Below, one piece after another: positions 1 through 9,325 of a stretch of 64,000 nucleotides of DNA (positions within the stretch are counted from its first letter, which is position 1; every line of letters begins with the position of its first letter). Position numbers and translations under genes: made by a program. The stretch is from Clostridium beijerinckii (GTDB lineage Bacteria > Bacillota > Clostridia > Clostridiales > Clostridiaceae): the NCBI GenBank assembly GCA_003129525.1, contig CP029329.1, forward strand, positions 2,774,501-2,838,500. Reading direction: 5' to 3'. The notes under the pieces were generated by a model. The model was not told where the DNA came from. It did no database searches and worked only from the letters and a program-made list of their open reading frames with translations.

Positions 1-30
1 CACATCTGAAGAGTGTGTGAAGCACAACCA

Positions 31-79
31 AGATCATTTTACTACACAAAGTACTATGTGTAATAAAATGATCTTTTTT
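31..79 (+). terminator. Rho-independent terminator of a gene left of the window
   Basis: An 11 bp outer stem (31-41 with 64-74) encloses a second 6 bp stem (43-48 with 57-62), followed by a T run. No gene precedes it in the window, so it most likely ends a transcript that starts outside it. Confidence 0.8.
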
Positions 80-445
80 CATATGGAATATTATATCTTG
101 AGATACAATTATAAAGCTTAAAGGTGAGATAGATAAACAAGGGGATATGAATTAGTTTATGATTTTATTGAATTGATAAAACTATGTGGGATGTTATGGA
201 TTTGTGTGAATAAATGGAAATAAATGAAGATAAAAACACAAAAAATTGAGTATAATGTTAATATCTTAAAATATTGGGTAAATTGCATTAATATGGTATG
301 ATATTATATAGTTAAAATAAGATAAATATTTATTAGAATTACTTAATAAAATATTGTCTATAAGTATAATTTTAGTTGTGATTGTTAATGTAGCGCTAAT
401 TTTGGTAGGAATATTAATACCAATATATGTATAGGAGGATAGCAG
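80..445. other. AT-rich intergenic leader before apbE
   Basis: This is noncoding and very AT-rich. It should hold the promoter of the electron-transfer block; a loose TTGCAT / TATTATA pair lies near 283-308 but is too weak to call. The ribosome binding site AGGAGG is at 433-438. Nothing else recognisable was seen. Confidence 0.5.
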
Positions 446-1492
446 ATGATAAAAAAGATATTAGCTATTGGAATGAGCGCACTTTTAATTATATCAATGG
501 TTTCATGTTCAAAAGAAGATGAAAAAGTTGATAAATATGCTACTAAAATGGACACTATTATGCATTTAACAGCTTATGGTCCTAATGCCAGCAAAGCAAT
601 AGAGGCAGCTTTTAATAGAGTAGATGAAATTGAAAATATGGCAAGCAGCTCAATTAGCACCAGTGATGTTAATAAGATAAACGAAGCTGCAGGGAAAGAA
701 TACGTAAATGTACATCCAGAGGTTATTAAGATTATAAAAACTTCAATAGAATACTCTAAGATAAGCAATGGAGCTTTCGATATAACAGTAAGTCCACTTA
801 TAAAACTGTGGGGAATTGGTACACCTGATGAGAGAATACCAACGGATTCCGAAATCGAGGAGAAAGTAGCTTTTGTAGGTTACAACAATATCAGTATTAA
901 TGATGCTGATAATAGTGTTAAACTTATGAAAGCAGGTATGGCTATAGATCTTGGAGGAGTTGCTAAGGGCTTTACAGCAGATGAGATTATAAAAGTTTTA
1001 AAAAAACATGAGGTTAATAGCGCCATTATAAATCTTGGTGGGAGCTCTATATATACACTTGGAGAAAAACCTGATAAAACCTTATGGTCAATTGCAATTC
1101 AAAACCCAAGAAAGGAAAAAAATGAAGGTAATATTGGTATAGTTAATCTGAATCAGGATGCACTTTCTACATCTGGAGATTATCAGAGATTTTTTATAAA
1201 AAATGGCAAACGCTATCATCACATATTGGATCCAGCTAATGGATACCCAGCAGAGGCAGGGGTTATGAGTGATACTATACTTGTTGACAGCAGTATAGCT
1301 GATTGTAATATGATTGCAGACATTCTTACAAAGATTACTTTTGTAAGCGGAGTGGACAAAGGATTTAAAATTATTGATAGTCTTGAAGGCATCTCATGCA
1401 TGGTTGTAACTACAGATTTTAAAATTTACAAATCTTCAAGGTGGGATACTAAAATGGAAGATTTAAGTACTGAATTTACTATGGCAAATTAA
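446..1492 (+). CDS. apbE: FAD:protein FMN transferase, ApbE family lipoprotein
   Basis: ApbE enzymes attach FMN from FAD covalently to a Thr or Ser of exported flavoproteins. The 348-residue length is normal. The first 20 residues form a signal peptide ending in MVSC, so Cys21 is the likely lipidated residue and the enzyme sits outside the membrane. The family motif GGVAKG is at 170-175, with an SGDYQRFF stretch later. AGGAGG lies 7 bases before the ATG. It heads a same-strand block with a UbiA prenyltransferase, NDH-2 and polyprenyl synthase, which matches the FmnB role in Listeria flavin-based extracellular electron transfer (known family role; assignment here is inference). Confidence 0.92.
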   Translation: MIKKILAIGMSALLIISMVSCSKEDEKVDKYATKMDTIMHLTAYGPNASKAIEAAFNRVDEIENMASSSISTSDVNKINEAAGKEYVNVHPEVIKIIKTSIEYSKISNGAFDITVSPLIKLWGIGTPDERIPTDSEIEEKVAFVGYNNISINDADNSVKLMKAGMAIDLGGVAKGFTADEIIKVLKKHEVNSAIINLGGSSIYTLGEKPDKTLWSIAIQNPRKEKNEGNIGIVNLNQDALSTSGDYQRFFIKNGKRYHHILDPANGYPAEAGVMSDTILVDSSIADCNMIADILTKITFVSGVDKGFKIIDSLEGISCMVVTTDFKIYKSSRWDTKMEDLSTEFTMAN

Positions 1493-1561
1493 ATTTTATA
1501 CTGAGCTAATTCAGTCTTTTTAAAGTTTGGGAAATCATAATTTAATGAAAGGAGTGATAAT

Positions 1562-2500
1562 TTGTCAATAAATAAATTTTTTCAATTAGTAGAAATAAGA
1601 ACCAAGCTAGCAAGTTTTATTCCGCTTTCTTTAGGCTCAGTCTACACTATATATAGATATAAGAGCTTTAATTTAAGCAATTTTATAATAATGTTTATTT
1701 CATTAACTGCGTTTGACATGGCTACTACGGCAATAAACAATTATATTGATAATGCAAAAGCAAAAAATAATTCAACAAATAGTAATTTAATTGCTGAATA
1801 TGGTGTAAATGAATCGAAAGTATTACTTATAATTTTTACATTACTGACAATTGCAACTATAGCTGGAATTATGCTGACCTTGAATACGAATATAGTGGTT
1901 TTATTCCTAGGGGTTATTTCTTTCATTGTAGGGATATTTTATACCTTTGGTCCTATTCCAATTTCAAGAATGCCACTAGGAGAATTATTTTCTGGATTTT
2001 TTGAGGGTTTTTTACTTATATTTTTGTCAGTATACATTCACATTTATGACACTAATATAATATCTTTTACATACCAAAATAATATTCTAAATGTTGGTAT
2101 TAATGTGTTTGAAGTTCTTTCTATTTTTCTAGTGTCCATACCTGCGATAGTAGGGATAGCAAACATAATGCTTGCTAATAATATTTGTGATTTAGAAGAA
2201 GACATTCAAAATAACAGATTTACTTTACCATATTATTTAGGAAAGCCAATGGCTTTAAATCTTTTTAAATTTCTATATTATATTGGGTATGCAGATATAG
2301 TAGTGCTTGTAGCATTAAAAATGCTTCCATTGGCCTCATTGCTTATACTTTTAACATTTTTTATAGTAAATAAAAATATTAAGTTATTTGAAGATAGGCC
2401 AATTAAAAGTGAAAATTTCGTCCTATCTGTAAAGAATTTCATGTTCATAAATGCGACACAAGTGGTTATAGTAGGGATTATTGCTATGATATCACATTAA
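1562..2500 (+). CDS. UbiA-family prenyltransferase (DmkA/MenA-like)
   Basis: This multi-pass membrane protein of 312 residues starts at TTG behind AAAGGAGTG. UbiA enzymes condense a polyprenyl diphosphate with an aromatic acceptor; in electron-transfer loci the acceptor is 1,4-dihydroxy-2-naphthoate and the product demethylmenaquinone. The second Asp motif is present (NNICDLEED then RFTLP). The first motif is odd: NNYIDNAKAKN, where the family usually has N-D-x-x-D-x-x-x-(G)-x-D, so two acidic positions are Asn. Activity is therefore plausible but not certain. The gene lies 70 bases after apbE and before NDH-2, and fits DmkA by context. Confidence 0.85.
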   Translation: MSINKFFQLVEIRTKLASFIPLSLGSVYTIYRYKSFNLSNFIIMFISLTAFDMATTAINNYIDNAKAKNNSTNSNLIAEYGVNESKVLLIIFTLLTIATIAGIMLTLNTNIVVLFLGVISFIVGIFYTFGPIPISRMPLGELFSGFFEGFLLIFLSVYIHIYDTNIISFTYQNNILNVGINVFEVLSIFLVSIPAIVGIANIMLANNICDLEEDIQNNRFTLPYYLGKPMALNLFKFLYYIGYADIVVLVALKMLPLASLLILLTFFIVNKNIKLFEDRPIKSENFVLSVKNFMFINATQVVIVGIIAMISH

Positions 2501-2783
2501 TTTTAAACAATATTTTGAAATTATGTTATTAACACTACAATTTGTGATAATATGTATTAGTGTATCTTTTATAATAAGTAAGAACATAGAAATATATTTT
2601 ATTTTCGAAGATTAGTAAAAGTAAAAAGATAATGTTACGAATTATTTAGATTAAATGAGTTATTCGTACAATATAAACTCAGAGAAATTCTGAGTTGAAG
2701 AATTTTTATGGGAATGACTTAAGGAATGTCGAGAATCTTAGAATTTTAATGAGTAAAAAATAAATAAAACGGGGTGGTAAAAG
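2501..2783 (+). other. Intergenic leader before NDH-2 with a hairpin
   Basis: A stem AACTCAGA / TCTGAGTT lies near 2678-2698 without a following T run, so it looks like part of a 5' leader rather than a terminator. I could not match the region to a known riboswitch. It may hold an internal promoter of the block. Confidence 0.35.
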
Positions 2784-4697
2784 ATGTCAAAAAAGAATAT
2801 TGTCATTTTAGGAGCAGGTTATGGCGGTGTACATACTGCAAAAATTTTAAGTAAAAAATATAAAAAAAATAATGATATAGAAATTACCCTAATTGATAGA
2901 AATCCAATTCATACACTAATGACTGAGCTACATGAGGTAGCTGGTGGAAGAGTAGAACCTGATTCAGTACAAGTTGATTTAAGAAAGATATTTCACGGTT
3001 CTAAAGTAAATATTGTCACTGAGGAAGTAAAAAATGTAGATGTTAACAAGCAAGTTTTAGTTACAGAATTCAGTGAGTATAAATATGATTATTTAATCTT
3101 AGGTACAGGAAGCGAACCAACATATTTCGGAATACCAGGGGTTCAGGAACATGGATTTTCTCTTTGGTCATTAGATAATGCAATTAAAATAAGACATCAC
3201 ATTAAAAATATGTTCAAGCTTGCTAGCAAAGAAAGAAATGAACAAAAAAGACAAGCTATGCTTACATTTGCAGTTGCAGGTGCCGGATTTACAGGTATAG
3301 AGATGACTGGCGAACTTATTGAGTGGAAAAAGAAACTTTGCAAGGAATATAATGTGGATCAAAATGACGTTAAATTAATGGTAGTAGAAGCATTAGGAAA
3401 TATTCTTAATATTTTAGATGATAAAATGGCGTTAAAAGCAGAAAAATATATGATTAAACATAAGGTTGAGATATTAAAGAATGCTGCCATTACAGAAGTT
3501 ACTCCAAATGAAGTAAGTCTTAAAGATGGAAGAAAAATCTCAACTAGAACATTGATTTGGACTTGTGGTGTACAGGGAAATTCCTTCGCTAAAAGTTTTG
3601 GACTAGCTTTAAACAATAGAGGTAGAATAAATACTAATGAATTTATGCAATCACTTGATAAAGAAAATGTTTATAGCGTTGGTGATGCAGCTTTCCTAGA
3701 AGAAGGAAAATCTAAGGGATTACCTCAAATAGTTGAAGCCTCACTTCAAACTGCTGCAACTGCAGCACATAACATTATAGCAGATATTGATAAGACTGAT
3801 AAAAAAGCATTTAAATCAAACTATCATGGGTTTATGGTTTCAATCGGAAGTCATTATGCTGTTGCAGATGTAGGTGGAATGAAGCTTACAGGAATCTTTG
3901 CTACTGCAATGAAACATTTAGTGAATTTACATTATTTATTTGGTGTTGGCGGATTTTACTTGATTTTTAGATACCTATTCCATGAATTCTTTGATATTAA
4001 GGAAAGACGCTCTGTACTAGGAGGACATTTATCTGCTAAATCTCCATCAATATGGCTAATTCCTTTAAGATTATACATTGGTTCAATGTGGGTACTAGAA
4101 GGATTGAAAAAGTTAATTGGTGAAGAAACTTTTGCAAAAGCTTCAGGACTTCATAAAATAACTTCCGGAATCGGATCAGATAGCTGGTTTTTAAATGGAA
4201 ATATTAAAATGCCTTTTCAATGGTTACATGTTGCTGCAGATGGTACAGCTAGCGCTTCTGTAGAAGCAACTACGACTACTGCATCTAATGCATTACCTTC
4301 ACCGATATTAAGTGGTATGCCAGGATTTTTTGAGGCAATTATGAAGGTCTTAATACCAAATCCTGAAGTTGCAGTTTGGTTCCAAAGAATAGTTGTATGT
4401 ACAGAAATAGGTATAGGTTTATGCCTTCTTGCTGGATTATTTACTTGGCTTGCAAGTGCAGCCTCAGCATTCTTAGCTGTAAACTTTGTTTTATCAGCAA
4501 TGGCTGGATATGATATACTTTGGTACTTCTTTGGAGCAATAGCTCTTATGGCTGGTGCAGGAAAATCTTTTGGACTTGATTACTTTGTAATGCCTTGGCT
4601 AGGTAAGCAATTAGAAAATTTTTGGTTTGGTAAACAAAAGCCATTATATAAGAATGGAACCTCAGTATATGACAATGAGACTTCAGCTAATCTTTAA
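2784..4697 (+). CDS. ndh2: Type II NADH dehydrogenase with C-terminal DoxX-like membrane domain
   Basis: The N-terminal ~400 residues are a two-dinucleotide-fold flavoprotein: GAGYGG at ~9-14 (FAD), GAGFTGIE at ~170 (NADH), VYSVGDAA at ~296 (FAD). NDH-2 passes electrons from NADH to quinone without proton pumping. Normal NDH-2 has about 400 residues; this one has 637. The extra C-terminal part has several hydrophobic helices and resembles the DoxX family. A membrane tail on Ndh2 is also reported for the Listeria electron-transfer locus. The RBS GGGGTGG precedes the ATG. Its neighbours supply a quinone (UbiA, polyprenyl synthase) and the EetA/EetB-like proteins. Confidence 0.92.
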   Translation: MSKKNIVILGAGYGGVHTAKILSKKYKKNNDIEITLIDRNPIHTLMTELHEVAGGRVEPDSVQVDLRKIFHGSKVNIVTEEVKNVDVNKQVLVTEFSEYKYDYLILGTGSEPTYFGIPGVQEHGFSLWSLDNAIKIRHHIKNMFKLASKERNEQKRQAMLTFAVAGAGFTGIEMTGELIEWKKKLCKEYNVDQNDVKLMVVEALGNILNILDDKMALKAEKYMIKHKVEILKNAAITEVTPNEVSLKDGRKISTRTLIWTCGVQGNSFAKSFGLALNNRGRINTNEFMQSLDKENVYSVGDAAFLEEGKSKGLPQIVEASLQTAATAAHNIIADIDKTDKKAFKSNYHGFMVSIGSHYAVADVGGMKLTGIFATAMKHLVNLHYLFGVGGFYLIFRYLFHEFFDIKERRSVLGGHLSAKSPSIWLIPLRLYIGSMWVLEGLKKLIGEETFAKASGLHKITSGIGSDSWFLNGNIKMPFQWLHVAADGTASASVEATTTTASNALPSPILSGMPGFFEAIMKVLIPNPEVAVWFQRIVVCTEIGIGLCLLAGLFTWLASAASAFLAVNFVLSAMAGYDILWYFFGAIALMAGAGKSFGLDYFVMPWLGKQLENFWFGKQKPLYKNGTSVYDNETSANL

Positions 4698-4724
4698 AAA
4701 ATAGGTGATAAAAAAGAGGTAATA

Positions 4725-5105
4725 ATGAAAAAATGGGATGTAATCATAATAGTTGCATTAATTATAATATCATTCATTCCTGAAGGAGTTATGCTTATTA
4801 CAAATAGTAATAAGCATAACAGTCTATATGTGGAAGTGTATTCACAGGGAACGTTATATAAAAAACTTCCCATAAAAAAAGATTCAGGAAAGGTATCATT
4901 TATTATTGATAATGAACTAGGAAAAAATGTTGTTGAAATAGATAATGAACAAGTAAAAATCATTGATGCAGACTGCCATGATAAAATATGTGTAAAGGCT
5001 AATGCCATCAGCAAACCTGGGGAATCTTTAATATGTTTGCCCCATAAATTGATTGTAAGAATAATAGGTGAAGGAAAACAGGAGACCGATGAAGTATCCT
5101 TTTAA
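4725..5105 (+). CDS. eetA: NusG domain II protein (EetA-like)
   Basis: This 126-residue protein has one N-terminal membrane segment (about 5-25) and an external domain with the Cys pair of the NusG_II family (DCHDKIC, then CLPHKLIV). Such proteins accompany Gx-type membrane proteins; in Listeria they are named EetA and EetB and are needed for extracellular electron transfer (known; mechanism unclear). It starts 27 bases after NDH-2 and ends 10 bases before the next gene, so it is cotranscribed with both. Confidence 0.82.
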   Translation: MKKWDVIIIVALIIISFIPEGVMLITNSNKHNSLYVEVYSQGTLYKKLPIKKDSGKVSFIIDNELGKNVVEIDNEQVKIIDADCHDKICVKANAISKPGESLICLPHKLIVRIIGEGKQETDEVSF

Positions 5106-5115
5106 GGTGAATTAA

Positions 5116-5646
5116 ATGACAAAAACTCGAAAGATGATATTCTTATCCTTGCTTGTGGCACAAGCACTGGTGCTTCATATATTTGAATCAATGATACCAG
5201 TACCATTTATAACACCGGGTGCAAAACTTGGGTTAGCTAATATTATTACTGTTGTGTCACTATATTTATTTGGAGAAATAGAAACTTTCCTAGTTATTAT
5301 AGTTAGGTTGCTGCTTTCAGCTATGCTTGGTGGAAGCATATCTAGTCTATTATATAGCATTGCTGGGGCAGTATTTAGCTTTATTATAATGGTATTAATC
5401 AAGAGAGTAGGGAAAGACAATGTAAGTCTAATAGGCATTAGTACGGCAGGGTCAGCGTTTCATAACATAGGTCAAATTACTATAGCTGCATTGATAGTTC
5501 AAAATGTAAATGTAAGTTTATATCTACCCATTTTAACAATGTCAGGAATAGGAACAGGTTTTTTTGTTGGTTTAACTTCTAGATATATTTTAAACCACTT
5601 AAATAAGATAAACGTAACTACTAAATTATTTGACGATAAAGGGTGA
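5116..5646 (+). CDS. eetB: Gx transporter family membrane protein (EetB-like)
   Basis: This 176-residue protein has about five hydrophobic helices and the family hallmark PFITPGAKLGLANI near residue 30. The family is often annotated as heptaprenyl diphosphate synthase component I because it sits next to a polyprenyl synthase, but it is a membrane protein related to ECF-type S components. AAGGTGA lies before the ATG. Its 3' end nearly touches the next gene (TGA at 5644, next ATG at 5651). Context gives the EetB role. Confidence 0.82.
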   Translation: MTKTRKMIFLSLLVAQALVLHIFESMIPVPFITPGAKLGLANIITVVSLYLFGEIETFLVIIVRLLLSAMLGGSISSLLYSIAGAVFSFIIMVLIKRVGKDNVSLIGISTAGSAFHNIGQITIAALIVQNVNVSLYLPILTMSGIGTGFFVGLTSRYILNHLNKINVTTKLFDDKG

Positions 5647-5650
5647 TCAC

Positions 5651-6616
5651 ATGGATGAATTTTGGAATGAATATCCAATTGTAAAAAATGACTTAGAAGA
5701 AGTTATTAAAATAATGAACAAAAATATTAAGTGTAAAGAAAAGCTTGTTGAAAATACAATTTTAGAACTTATAAATTCGGGTGGGAAGCTTCTTAGGCCA
5801 GCATTTTTGATTATTGCTGCAAGATTTGGTGTCTTTAAGGAGGAAGAGATTTATCATCTGGCGGCTGTGCTTGAGATGCTTCATATGGCTACTTTGGTTC
5901 ATGATGACATAGTAGATGATTCTAAACTTAGAAGAGGAACTGAAACCATTCAGGCTAAATATGGTAAAGATTATGCAGTATACATAGGGGATTTTTTGTT
6001 CTGTAGATGCTTTAAAATTTTATCTGAGCATTCTACTTTAAAAAATATTAAAGTGGACTCAAATGTTATGTCTAGAATATGCATGGGGGAAATAGAACAA
6101 TTCTCATCTAAGTACAATAAACGAGTATCTGTAAGAAAATATTTAAAAAGAATATCTGCAAAGACTGCTGAGCTTTTTGCTTTAAGTTTTTATAGTGGAG
6201 CCATGGCAAGCAAATGTGATGATAAACTACGCAGAAAACTGTCAAATATCGGACATAATATAGGTATGGCTTTTCAAATAATTGATGATATTTTAGATTA
6301 TACAGGGGATGAAATGATAGTTGGAAAGTCTATAGGTATTGACATAAAACAAGGTATTTATACGCTGCCACTAATATATGCTCTTGAGAAAAAAAATATT
6401 GATTTATCCACAATTCTTGATAAAGACTCCTATGACGAAAATGATCTTAGAGACATTGCTGATATAGTAAAAGAATTTAGGGGTATTGAAAAATCTAAAG
6501 TATTAGCTGAAAGATACACTAATAGAGCGTTTAATTTAATTAATACTCTACCAGACAGTGAAAATAAAAATATCTTATTAAAGACAACAGAAAAGTTATT
6601 AGTAAGATTTTATTAA
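5651..6616 (+). CDS. Polyprenyl diphosphate synthase (DmkB-like)
   Basis: This is a trans-prenyl chain elongating enzyme that makes the isoprenoid tail for the quinone. Both Asp-rich motifs are clear: HDDIVDD near residue 76 and IIDDILDYTGD near 205, plus GGKLLRP near the N terminus. I place the start at the ATG at 5651 (321 residues) behind GGGTGATC; an upstream in-frame TTG at 5630 overlaps the previous gene and lacks a better RBS. With the UbiA protein it forms a tail-making and tail-attaching pair. Confidence 0.88.
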   Translation: MDEFWNEYPIVKNDLEEVIKIMNKNIKCKEKLVENTILELINSGGKLLRPAFLIIAARFGVFKEEEIYHLAAVLEMLHMATLVHDDIVDDSKLRRGTETIQAKYGKDYAVYIGDFLFCRCFKILSEHSTLKNIKVDSNVMSRICMGEIEQFSSKYNKRVSVRKYLKRISAKTAELFALSFYSGAMASKCDDKLRRKLSNIGHNIGMAFQIIDDILDYTGDEMIVGKSIGIDIKQGIYTLPLIYALEKKNIDLSTILDKDSYDENDLRDIADIVKEFRGIEKSKVLAERYTNRAFNLINTLPDSENKNILLKTTEKLLVRFY

Positions 6617-6790
6617 ATAAAGAATAAAATTAAATGAAAATAAAAGTGAATCTAATATCTAAGTAGAAATTTTTGAATTATATTTAAAAATATTTATTGT
6701 TTATAATCATAATGATAAATTGTGATATTCTAATATTATTTTTTATCAATTATGCTATAATAAATTTCAAAAAAATAGGGGGAACTTCTC

Positions 6791-7348
6791 ATGAAAATTA
6801 AAGCATTATTATTATCAGCAGTTATGGTTGCTGCATTATTAGTTGGATGTGGTTCTAAAGATACTTCAACAAATGCACCAGCACCAGCAGAAACACCAAA
6901 AGCAGATGCTACAGCATCAGCATCAGTAACAAGTGATCCAGAGGTATTCGCTAAGGCAATGAGTAAAGATGGAAAATGGATTATTGCTGCTACAAAGGAT
7001 TTGACATTCGACAAGGATCTAGTATTAGAAGGCGAATTCAAGAATGGTAAAAAGGATGATGCAGGTAAAGAAATTATACAAAGAAAGATAGGTCTTTATA
7101 CTCAAGATGATGCTCGTAAAGTAACAGCTAGATTTACTTTAACTGCACCAAAATTAACTATTAAGAGCCCACAAGCAAGTATTGAACATGGAACTTTCAA
7201 GGGGGATTTATATGTTGAAACTAACGACTTCAAGTTAGTTGATAATAAGGTTGAAGGAAATATCTATTTTAAAGATGATGCAGCTAAGGCTGGATTTAAA
7301 ATGGATGATAAATCTTCTGTAAGTGGAAAACAAGAAGTAAAGAAATAA
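6791..7348 (+). CDS. Small lipoprotein of unknown function, beta-rich
   Basis: This 185-residue protein has a signal peptide with lipobox LLVGC (Cys20), then an Ala/Pro/Thr-rich flexible linker (about 25-48), then a beta-strand-rich domain with alternating hydrophobic residues and short Asn/Asp/Gly turns, suggestive of a beta-solenoid. A TATAAT lies at 6756-6761 and GGGGG before the ATG, so it may have its own promoter. It occupies the place where a PplA-type flavoprotein is expected, but I see no flavinylation motif (Asp-x-x-x-Gly-Ala-Ser/Thr) and no Cys after the lipobox. Function unknown; a partner in surface electron transfer is only a possibility. Confidence 0.75.
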   Translation: MKIKALLLSAVMVAALLVGCGSKDTSTNAPAPAETPKADATASASVTSDPEVFAKAMSKDGKWIIAATKDLTFDKDLVLEGEFKNGKKDDAGKEIIQRKIGLYTQDDARKVTARFTLTAPKLTIKSPQASIEHGTFKGDLYVETNDFKLVDNKVEGNIYFKDDAAKAGFKMDDKSSVSGKQEVKK

Positions 7349-7393
7349 TTTTATATTCATTAACTTTAAATATTAGTTAGATTTTAAGAAGAA

Positions 7394-9268
7394 GGGCGTG
7401 TCGCAAAATGATTAATTTTTAATCAGAAGCGACACTTCTTTTCGTTTTAAATTAAAAAATCTCTTAATAATTAAAATTGAATAATAATTATTGAGAGATT
7501 TTTATGTTTTAAGCGCACTTTAATAAGCCTACTTAAATTATTCCATAATTAGGCAGATTGTTTTAATTCATGAAGATGTTTTTGAGTTCTTCCGTTTTGG
7601 ATTTTTGAATGCAATTTGTTAATGTTATAACCAAAACAAAGCAAAATAAATTCAGTTTTTACACTATTTTTTCCACGTGTTAAAAATCTATTGAATTCAT
7701 AGTCACTTTTTAGAACTCCAAATGCTCCTTCGACCTGAATAGATCTGTTCATTCTTAATTTAGCTCCAATTTCAGTTGTAATATTTCTATAAGATATTTC
7801 ACGCTTTTCTACAAAAGTTTTCGAAACCTGCATCTTTCTATTTCCTTTTGCTTTTGTACATTTTTCTTTATGAACACAATTATCACAGCTTTCACACTCA
7901 TAAACAGTAACTTCTGATTTGTATCCACTGGCGGATTTTCTATGAATAATAGAGGTCGGAATCAACTTTCTACCATTATTGCAAACATAAAAATCTGATT
8001 CAGCATCATATTGCATATTTTCTCGCTTACTTATATCATTTTTGAAACTTCTTTTTTTCCACTTTTCATAAGTTTGCGGCTTTATGTATGGGGTCTGATT
8101 ATTGTATTCTAAAAATAAATAATTTTCTTCGCTTTCATAACCCGAATCTGCAATCACATTAAGATATTTACGACCAATTTTTTCTTGCATATTATTAAGC
8201 ATAGGTATTAGTGTTGCTATGTCATTTCTATCATCAAATATTCCGACACCGGTCACGTATTCGCTTTCAACTGCAATTTGTACATTATATGCTGGCTTTA
8301 ATTGACCATTTCTCATATGATCATCTTTCATATGCATGAAAGTTGCGTCTGGATCAGTTTTAGAATAACTATTTCTATTTGAGAATATGGTTTTACTGAA
8401 ATTATATTTTTCTTGTCTCTCTTTATATTCAAATAGTTGCTCTATCCATTTCTGAATTGTAGTTTTTCTCTTACCAATTCCATGAACAAATTCTATGTTT
8501 CTCTTCTCTTTTTCATATAAAAGCCATTCGAGAATTTTATCGAGATCATTTATCAATGTTTCTTTTTGAATACTAAATTCTTTCAATTCTTCAAGATTGA
8601 CATTTTCAACAAGAGTAAGAATTTTATTAAACATTTTCTCTTCATTTTTGTAAATGGCTTTCTTCCAAACAAAAGTATATCGATTGGCATTCGCCTCGAT
8701 TTTAGTACCATCAATAAATACATTTTCAAATAATACTTCATTTTGATCAGCTAAATAATTAACTTGCTGATAAAATAATTCTTCAATTACTTCATTTGAA
8801 AGATAATCTTTTCGAAATCTACTAATTGTAGCATGATCAGGGGCTTTGCATCCTTGAAGCAGCCATCTAAAATTTATATCTCTTTTACATGCTTTTTCTA
8901 TTTTTCTACTTGAATAAACATTTTGAGAATACGCATACGATATTATTTTGAACATGATTTTGGGTTCCACTGCCGGTTTTCTTCCAACGGAAGAGTACGC
9001 CTTATACAACTTTCTGTAATCTAATCCCTCCAATACGTGGCTTAGCAAGCGAACAGAATCATCTTCTGGTATTAAATTTTCCAAATTTAATGGTAATATA
9101 AGTTGAAAATTATCATTAAATTCATTATAATCTTTAGTGTATGATTTCTTTATTTTGTACATAACTTAATTATACAATAAATGTGATTTCTTCGGAATTC
9201 ACATTTTTTTATTTCTTAAAAAAAATGAGCTGCTACAAAACTAACTATGTTAGTTTTGCAACAGCCCC
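7394..9268 (-). mobile_element. IS1182-family insertion sequence
   Basis: The ends carry imperfect inverted repeats: GGGCGTGTCGCAAAA at 7394 and, on the other strand from 9268, GGGGCTGTTGCAAAA (12 of 15 identical). Each end also folds into a hairpin (GTGTCGC/GCGACAC on the left, AACTAAC/GTTAGTT on the right). No clear target duplication is visible; the left flank ends in AAGAAGAA and the right flank begins TTTTTC. It sits just after the lipoprotein gene and separates it from aspA. Confidence 0.85.
7549..9162 (-). CDS. IS1182-family DDE transposase
   Basis: The 537 residues are full length for the family. There is an N-terminal DUF772-like region (about 60-135, ending HATISRFRKD) and a DDE catalytic core: Asp in FIDGTKIEAN, Asp in VIADSGYESE, Glu in EGAFGVLKSDY. 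A Cys cluster CESCDNCVHKEKC lies near residue 430. No frameshift or stop interrupts it, so the element may still be active. No good Shine-Dalgarno precedes the ATG; a TATAAT lies within about 10 bases of it, so translation may be weak. Confidence 0.92.
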   Translation of the reverse strand: MYKIKKSYTKDYNEFNDNFQLILPLNLENLIPEDDSVRLLSHVLEGLDYRKLYKAYSSVGRKPAVEPKIMFKIISYAYSQNVYSSRKIEKACKRDINFRWLLQGCKAPDHATISRFRKDYLSNEVIEELFYQQVNYLADQNEVLFENVFIDGTKIEANANRYTFVWKKAIYKNEEKMFNKILTLVENVNLEELKEFSIQKETLINDLDKILEWLLYEKEKRNIEFVHGIGKRKTTIQKWIEQLFEYKERQEKYNFSKTIFSNRNSYSKTDPDATFMHMKDDHMRNGQLKPAYNVQIAVESEYVTGVGIFDDRNDIATLIPMLNNMQEKIGRKYLNVIADSGYESEENYLFLEYNNQTPYIKPQTYEKWKKRSFKNDISKRENMQYDAESDFYVCNNGRKLIPTSIIHRKSASGYKSEVTVYECESCDNCVHKEKCTKAKGNRKMQVSKTFVEKREISYRNITTEIGAKLRMNRSIQVEGAFGVLKSDYEFNRFLTRGKNSVKTEFILLCFGYNINKLHSKIQNGRTQKHLHELKQSA

Positions 9269-9325
9269 TTTTTCACATCTATAGATTAACGTTATATAGA
9301 AAATACTCAAATTAAAATTTATAAA

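Noticed and set aside
4694..5014. A 106-codon frame antisense to the NusG-II gene
   Set aside because: It overlaps a well-supported gene and has no start signals.
6791..7348. The lipoprotein as a PplA-type FMN carrier
   Set aside because: No flavinylation motif or FMN-binding domain is visible, so only the location supports it.
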